Source: Deroplatys truncata (lineage: Eukaryota > Arthropoda > Insecta > Mantodea > Mantidae). Taken from it: DNA of 64,000 bases. The translations under genes and the position numbers were made by a program. The stretch is from contig CM060990.1 in NCBI GenBank assembly GCA_030765065.1, forward strand, positions 494,254,190 to 494,318,189. Reading direction: 5' to 3'. The notes beneath the pieces were generated by a model, which worked only from the letters and a program-made list of their open reading frames with translations, had not been told where the DNA came from and did no database searches. Of this stretch, positions 58,629 through 64,000 are shown one piece after another; the stretch's first letter is position 1; every line of letters begins with the position of its first letter.

Positions 58629-60720
58629 TCAATTTTTTTTCGAGTGGAGGAGAAAATGATTTAATCACTAACCTCAGCCCCGATGGGAGTCGGGACTGAG
58701 AGTGTGGGATTCACCAATAGTCGGCATACCCACTAAAAACTCCTCTACCGGAAGAAAATATGGAAGAAGGAGAAAGAGGAATTCAGGTGTGTTAGTGAGG
58801 TTGTACCGCTGTTGCACCAGCGCATTCAGTGGTATGGATATAATGGCCGGCCAGAGGGCCTAAGCCAGGTGAAAGTAAGGTGCCAGCACGCAAGCATGAC
58901 CAAGGCCCTGTTGCGCCCTTGGGAACTCAGGAGTGAAGTGTGAAGGGAAGTTATGAGAGGGATAGTGTGGCAGCAGTTCCCAGCTGCCGCCCTTGGGAAT
59001 TCAAGGGTGAGATGTAAAGGAAAAGTAGGAGAGGGATAGTGTGGCGGTAGGCAAGCTGGGCGACGACCAGCATGCCGCCGCGGTGAGTAGAGTGTGGTGC
59101 TGCTCAGTAGTGTTTCGGGTGCCTAACGTGACCTCTGGATGCTGCGTCAGGCCAGTCCGGTGGATCGGCGTCTGGTTGTTGAAGCTTCCTGAAGAAGCGG
59201 GGTTCTTCTTTGACTATTCTTCTTATTGTAAGGGTGAGTGCGGTCATGTGGCCATGGAATTCTCTACTTTTCAAGGTGTCTTGAAGTTCTGCTGTGGAAT
59301 TGGAGATGTAGTTGTTGGTTTCGGTCTGGAGCTCTCGAAGCCCCGCAATTGAAGGGCTACAAGTCGCGTGGATCGGTCGTCACTTCCATCTTTGGCGTCT
59401 GGTTCGACGAGATGGCCCTCGATGCGTTCCAGCTTGCGCTGGACCGATGCGAGGATCCCGCCATCATCCTGGAGGTGCGCGATCTGCCTTGAGAGGGCGA
59501 AGATTGCCCTGGCCGAGGTCCGCTGATTGGCCTCCACTGCCGCTAGGCGCGTGTTGGCTGCACAGCGTAACTCAGTCAAGCGAGAGGTGAAGTCCTGGAA
59601 TGTGGCCTGCATTGCAGACAGAGTGGCTTGCAGATCCGATTGTGTAGCGCCAGGAGCTGTTCTTAGAGGCTTGGCCCTTACACGGGGCGTCGTCGGCGGA
59701 GGCGGTTGTGTGGTTGTCGTCAGTATAGCTGACCCAGTTGGTGGTTTGCTTCGGGGTACAGGGAGCATTGAGCCTGCCCTGTAAAGTGCGTATGCCCGGA
59801 GCAGGTGGCGCAATCGGCGACGTCGGTGGAGGTCTTGGGCGGTGCAGTTTGCTGTGAGACAACCTGCCCCGCAGTAATGGCACCGAGGTGCAGCGTTGCA
59901 TGCCTCCGCTTTGTGGCCGAAGTCACAACAGCGGCGGCAGGGTGCCGGACGTTGATTCCTGCTGGCCTCGATACGCAAGCACTGCCCAAGTAGAGACAGG
60001 CTTGATCCCAAGGCCGCCTGAGCGTCCGAGGCGGAACCCAGATGGAGGCGTACCAGCGGCGTCGGCCCTCTGAAGTTACTCGGGAGGCCCTAATAGCAAA
60101 GCGCCAGTGGTGCTTTGCAGCATCCAGCACAAAGTGCACTGGAAGGTCTCTCGGCACTCCACAGATGACAACAATGTGGCGGCCATCTGAAGGAGGATGC
60201 GTCTGCGGTGACAGTGGACTTACTAGTGGAGGTAAGCCGGCGGCAGTCTGTGGCGTCGTACAGCCCTGAGTAGGAGTAACAGGGCTGGTGGCAAGCTGTG
60301 GTGCTGGAAGATCTGGCTCCGGCGTTGCAATACTGCGACAGGCCGAAGCAGTGGCCAAAGCGTAGCTAGGCCCAGGCAGCCTCCCCGGCAGATGCCTGTG
60401 GAGCTGCCGGCGAGACGACGGTGCCAGCGGCCGGAGTAGGCTGGAGAGCGGTGAGCTTCTCAGCGGTAGCCGGGGAAGCAGCGGTGGATCCATCAGCGGC
60501 TCGACGTTTTCTTCTTTTCCCCATTTCGGCGATTCTCGGCGAAGCGTAGAGATGTTGCCTCTGCGGAGTCTTGAAGCGAAGTGTCGTGTCGAGCAAATAA
60601 ACGCGCATCGCGCTAGTCAACAAGTTACGGATGCTGTCGGAAACAACCGAATATGAACGGACACCTGGCTTTGTTGCCGGTACCGCCGCCACTCAGCCTG
60701 CTTGGTCATTGTGTTCTGCG
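58629..60720 (-). mobile_element. LINE reduced to 5' UTR, ORF1 and 3' UTR
   Basis: Read on the - strand: leader, ORF1 with knuckles (60524-59271), then about 640 bp of 3' UTR. The 3' UTR has a GGTATGCCGACTATTGG block near 58720 and a GAGTCGGGACTGAG-type block (+ strand) near 58690. It ends in an A8 tail (T-run at 58629-58636). No endonuclease or RT lies between ORF1 and the 3' UTR. GC-rich compared with both sides. I found no clear target duplication. Confidence 0.75.
59271..60524 (-). pseudogene. Jockey/R1-type LINE ORF1 (Gag-like)
   Basis: Begins MGKRRKRRAADGSTAASPAT at 60524. After frameshifts comes RHIVVICGVPRDLPVHFVLD near 60185, the RRM-like Gag domain start. RRWYASIWVPPRTLRR follows near 60060, then CRRCCDFGHKAEAC and CHYCGAGCLTANC near 59935-59850, two CCHC-type knuckles. 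The tail is Ala/Thr/Pro-rich, then a coiled coil (RTSARAIFALSRQIAHLQDD). Frame 60011-59271 (246 codons) is open to its end. It would coat element RNA. Two frameshifts in the N-terminal half break it. Confidence 0.75.
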
Positions 60721-60865
60721 TTTCTCTTGTGTTACGATTGATCATAATTTGATCATCCGGGTACGTCTATCATTGTGTTCTGAGTTTCTCTTGTGTTGCG
60801 TATGTTGATAGTTTGATCATCCATGTTCGTCTATTGTGTTCTGCGTTTCTCTTGTTCATAGTTTG
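60707..60865. repeat. Minisatellite, about 2.5 units of 61-64 bp
   Basis: Units start at 60707, 60771 and 60832 with YATTGTGTTCTGMGTTTCTC. The inner part GATCATCC also repeats. It lies just upstream of the hAT coding relic and may belong to that element's 5' region. Confidence 0.88.
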
Positions 60866-61150
60866 GTATCTTCGTTCAAGCAGTTTGCATTGTTAATGCA
60901 GCTTTCTCAGATTAAGGAATGCCTAACCCGAAAATGTCAGCAAGGGGGCTTTTCAGTACGAAAGGCACGGATTTTTCACATCCGACAAAAGTACTGTTAT
61001 GTGCAAATTCTGCAACTGCCACGTGGCTTGGGGACGAAGGTTCCATTGAAAAACAGTTCAAATCAAGTAAGAATACCACCGCCGCCAATAAGAAACAGGA
61101 ATCACCGAAGCTACAAACATCAATTGCAAAGTGTTTTAGTAGTGTGGTGG

Positions 61151-61175
61151 GGAGAGAGAGAGAGAGAGAGAGAAA
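61151..61175. repeat. (GA)n microsatellite
   Basis: About 12 GA units within the hAT relic. A second GA-rich tract is at 63626-63657. Confidence 0.95.
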
Positions 61176-62586
61176 GATACTGAGTATTAGGAAGATGAGC
61201 ACGTGAAGTCATTTATCAATGCATTTGTTGAGTGTAGGTTGAATAGTTTTTTTTATTTTTCTGCATTACTTAAAAACTGTTTTATACTTTTGATATAACG
61301 GTATTATGTCAACTGATTTTGTATTGGTTTGTTGAATGTTGTAGGATCTGGAAACATTCTATGCACAAAAGTACTCAGAGAGAAGTACCTTCCAAAAACG
61401 GAGGAACGTGAAGCTGAGAAGCTGAGAAAACGTAATTAAAAGATAATCTTGTAGCCATACTTTGTGATGACACAACAACCAATTTGGGGAAGTGTACATT
61501 TGTTATCCACTTCAAAATCATTGAGGCTGGAGAGGCAATTGACATAGTTGTAGGTGATGTTCACACCCTTGAATCCGTGGACAGCAAAACATGTTCAAGG
61601 GTAATATTGGACACAATGAACAAGCTAAATTTCTAACATGACTACGTTGTTGTTCTAGTATCATTCGACAAGGTATACGGTGAAGTGTTTTGATGTGCTA
61701 AAACCACTCACAGCAGACAACATATTAATTGTTCAGTACTGGGCTCACAAACTCAATAGAGTGCTGACTGTACTAGATAAGCACTTACCTGAATAGCAAG
61801 CTGCCGTCTCCAAGGTAAGGTCTGCTTTTCTGAATACGAGGAGGAAACTTCTATTCTGAACCTTTTAGATAAAATGTATCCTGGACAGAATGTGGCCCAA
61901 TTTCCCATGTCTGTACTAACAAGGTGGTCATCATGGTTTGAGTCGGTGGTCTACCTGTCAGATCACCTAAAGGATGTAGTGGCCTTCATTAAAAGTGAAG
62001 ATGTTTTGGGGATCAACAATGCTGGGGCAAACTTTCTACACACTATGCAGAAGGATGAGCTTCTTGCTGCTTAGGCAGAAGATGCTTTGTGCAGGATGTC
62101 GGTCAAGGCATTGTACATTTAATCAAACTTTTGGAGGGCCAGTCATATTCAACAGTACATGTGCTAAATGGTCACTTGTGGTGCATTGAACAGAGTCTGC
62201 AGGTTGCTGCTATTGATAACTGCAGTGATAAAACTAGAGCGCAAATGGAGACAAGCTCTAACATTGCTGTAAAACAAAAATCATGTCTACTCTCAGCAAT
62301 GTAGCTTCGCATGCAGCAATTAAATGAACTTCCATGCGATCCTCTGACCCTGTAGGTGCCTATTACAAGGCAGTGAGTGTGCTCGATCCTGCAGAGATTA
62401 TGGCAGAGGATGTTTCACAAGAGTTGATTAAACATGCAAAGAAGATACTTTTTTTGATTTGAAGGGTATGAAATTACAAAGGTTTACTCCGAACTCCAGT
62501 GCTTAGTGGAAAGCAAAATCCGGCTGGAAAACAAAGCAATGGTACCATTGTGGTAGGGATGACGCTAATAAACGCAGACTTTGTGA

Positions 62587-62885
62587 GTCATCCTCCATGG
62601 TGTAGTGGTTGCCACTAGGTAGACCTCTAGGTCCCGAGGTCAAACCTGGGGGAGGGCGATGGATTTTTTTTGGGCATGAAAATCCTTAGTATGGCTTCCT
62701 TCGGAAGGGAAGTAAAGCCAGTGGTCCCGTGTCGTAGATTTATGGGAGGCAAAAAGACCTCAAGTCTGATAAAGAGATCTCTGAACAAAATTTCCGGTCT
62801 TTCACGCCCAATATAGAATGGGACGCTAAGGAGCACAGCAGTTAAAGAGCGTCCATAAATAAAACTCAATTTAATTATTAGTTTC
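62587..62885 (+). mobile_element. tRNA-derived SINE, copy 2
   Basis: Same family as copy 1 in opposite orientation: GTCATCCTCCATGGTGTAGT start, box B region AGGTCAAACCT (weakened), GGAGGGCGATGGATTTTTT, and the tail ATAAATAAAACTCAATTT. Target duplication: CAGACTTTGTGA (62575-62586) and CAGACTTTGCGA (62886-62897). It interrupts the hAT relic, so it inserted after that hAT. Confidence 0.9.
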
Positions 62886-62997
62886 CAGACTTTGCGAAGG
62901 CTGTATTAAAGGCAGTTTGGATACCCTGTGACAATGCAGGTTGTGAAACACATTTTCAAGTTCTAACAGACAAGGGTCACAGCCTGCGGTAAGAAAA

Positions 62998-64000
62998 TCT
63001 TTGTTTACTTTCTGAAATTTATTTTGAAGGTTGAAATGTTTCATTTAAAATTTATATATAGTAGCTGGATGTATGCTAAATATAAACTTTTATTCTGGTG
63101 CTTATAATTGGACAGCATTATGTATGAATCAGCTATGTGCCATTTCTAAAGTTTAGAGCTATGCATATTTGAAGTTTTGGGAATGTTAATGGTTTTATGG
63201 AAGACAATTTGATTCTTACTTATTATTTAGGTCATCGTTACACAAATGGTGCCAAAATCTTTTGTATAAATAGTTTATGCTTGTATACAATAGTTGGCAT
63301 CAAAATATCAATATTTTAAAAATTGGCACTTACCTGGTTGATGTGTAATGCCGTCCAGTTTGTGTTCATGCTACCTGACATTTGCCCTACTAGTTTATTT
63401 AAGCACCAATTTTCTCATTTGAAGCTAGCAATTTTTATGCTTGAACATGCCAATTTCCACACTTTCAACTCACTGAAACATTCCAAGACCTAAGTATGCC
63501 ATACAATAATATTTTTGTTGAAATGCTTGGAGATGCAGCAAAGGTTTTGAAGAACTTTGTGCCTCTCATTGTCTTCTATTCTCAGTTTAAAAGTGAACAT
63601 TTATACCCCTTCCACCCTGTGGATTTGAGAGAGAGGGGGAGAGTGAGAGAGAGAGACTGTTTAAAATATAAGCACTTTGTTCACGCTGCCCCTTTCTTCA
63701 AGTAAGGGTGGTATTTGTTTACTCCATTCATAAAACAGATGGGCTGTTATGGCAAACAGTATGGTACATGCTTCAGTAATGTTATAGTACCAGATAGATA
63801 TTGCACTGCAAATTATTTAATGCTTGTCAAAATGCAAGGGGAACCCACGTTGTCAGCACTCTGTGGCTATCCTTTACTATTTTGCAATTGAATTATGGAC
63901 AATGGTATAGTGAAACTTTAAGCTCAATGTATCTGGTAGAAATTACATTCATTAGAATAATGCATAACATTAGCTGCTAACAGATCTGATTCTGCAAGGA
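62998..64000. other. AT-rich DNA with a GA tract and a repeat shared with 58.0 kb
   Basis: No gene recognised. 63690-63790 is a diverged copy of 58030-58130 (TTTGTTTACTYCATTCA and a CAGATGGRCTGTTA block in both). The open frame 63496-63705 (+) has no motif and contains the GA tract. Confidence 0.5.

Larger units (their letters stand above)
60918..62997 (+). pseudogene. CGGBP1-like hAT transposase relic, with SINE insertion
   Basis: N-terminal ZnF: RKGTDFSHPTKV-like sequence, then CKFCNCHVAWGRRFH near 61000, resembling the CGGBP1/BED-type finger. After an intron-like gap (about 61185-61345, which ends GTTGTAG before GATCTG), the chain continues with VAILCDDTT-like sequence near 61450. HFKIIEAGEAIDIVVGDVHT lies near 61510, QYWAHKLNRVLTVL near 61735, FPMSVLTRWSSWFESVVYLS at 61895-61955 and HLKDVVAFIKSEDVLG near 61965. 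VLDPAEIMAEDVSQELIKHA lies near 62375. After the SINE, CDNAGCETHFQVLTD near 62935. Motif order fits hAT transposases with an N-terminal CGGBP1-type domain. Stops and frameshifts throughout. Confidence 0.75.

Noticed and set aside
59041-59590. Open frames of 85-103 codons on the + strand
   Set aside because: Antisense to the LINE ORF1 and its GC-rich 3' UTR; GC-rich DNA has few stops in all frames.
61151-61175. GA tract as a promoter GAGA site
   Set aside because: Plain microsatellite; nothing nearby suggests a promoter.

Overview
This window looks like a piece of a large, repeat-rich animal genome, most likely an insect or another arthropod. The sequence is AT-rich and has spliced genes with GT/AG introns. 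Its mobile elements are of arthropod type (I, jockey, R1/LOA, CR1 and RTE LINEs, Mag-like Ty3/gypsy, Tc1/mariner, hAT, PIF/Harbinger, tRNA-derived SINEs). I found no convincing host gene, no rRNA or functional tRNA gene, no CRISPR array and nothing bacterial. The window is essentially a transposon graveyard with a few young insertions. Species cannot be fixed from the sequence alone.

Layout. 1-5.8 kb: two worn + strand LINEs with RNase H (I-like, then R1/LOA-like). 5.8-12.9 kb: a two-gene PIF/Harbinger transposon. Its DDE transposase (+, 3 exons) converges on a Myb/SANT-like partner gene (-, 5 exons); both reading frames carry stops, and a CR1-type LINE scrap sits in a transposase intron. 12.9-17.9 kb: two - strand jockey-type LINEs. 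18.7-20.5 kb: a CA-rich block and a ZBED/GTF2IRD2-type hAT transposase relic. 22.4-33.1 kb: an RTE LINE interrupted by a Mag-like gypsy element (158-bp LTRs, 5-bp duplication), itself interrupted by a Tc1/mariner-type element (20-bp inverted repeats, TA duplication). 33.3-35.5 kb: two more LINE tails. 36.4-38.7 kb: a Tc1/mariner-type transposase gene split by a 1.3-kb hAT (8-bp duplication). 39.5-50.8 kb: a full-length CR1 LINE, with a PHD/coiled-coil/SGNH-esterase ORF1 and an EN-RT ORF2. It is interrupted by a near full-length I element (7-bp duplication) and a 1.28-kb mariner. 52.5-57.1 kb: a young LTR retrotransposon with about 1.22-kb LTRs that keeps only a gag-like ORF. It landed in the end of another mariner-type element. 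58.3-60.7 kb: a SINE and an ORF1-only LINE. 60.9-63.0 kb: a CGGBP1-like hAT relic carrying a second copy of the same SINE in the opposite orientation.

The genes do not form a host pathway. The informative signal is the order of insertions, which can be read from target-site duplications, and several structural oddities: PBS-like motifs repeated inside the young LTRs, a LINE reduced to ORF1 plus 3' UTR, and twin 60-bp exons in the Harbinger partner gene. Domain assignments rest on recognised motifs and remembered family patterns; no database search was run.
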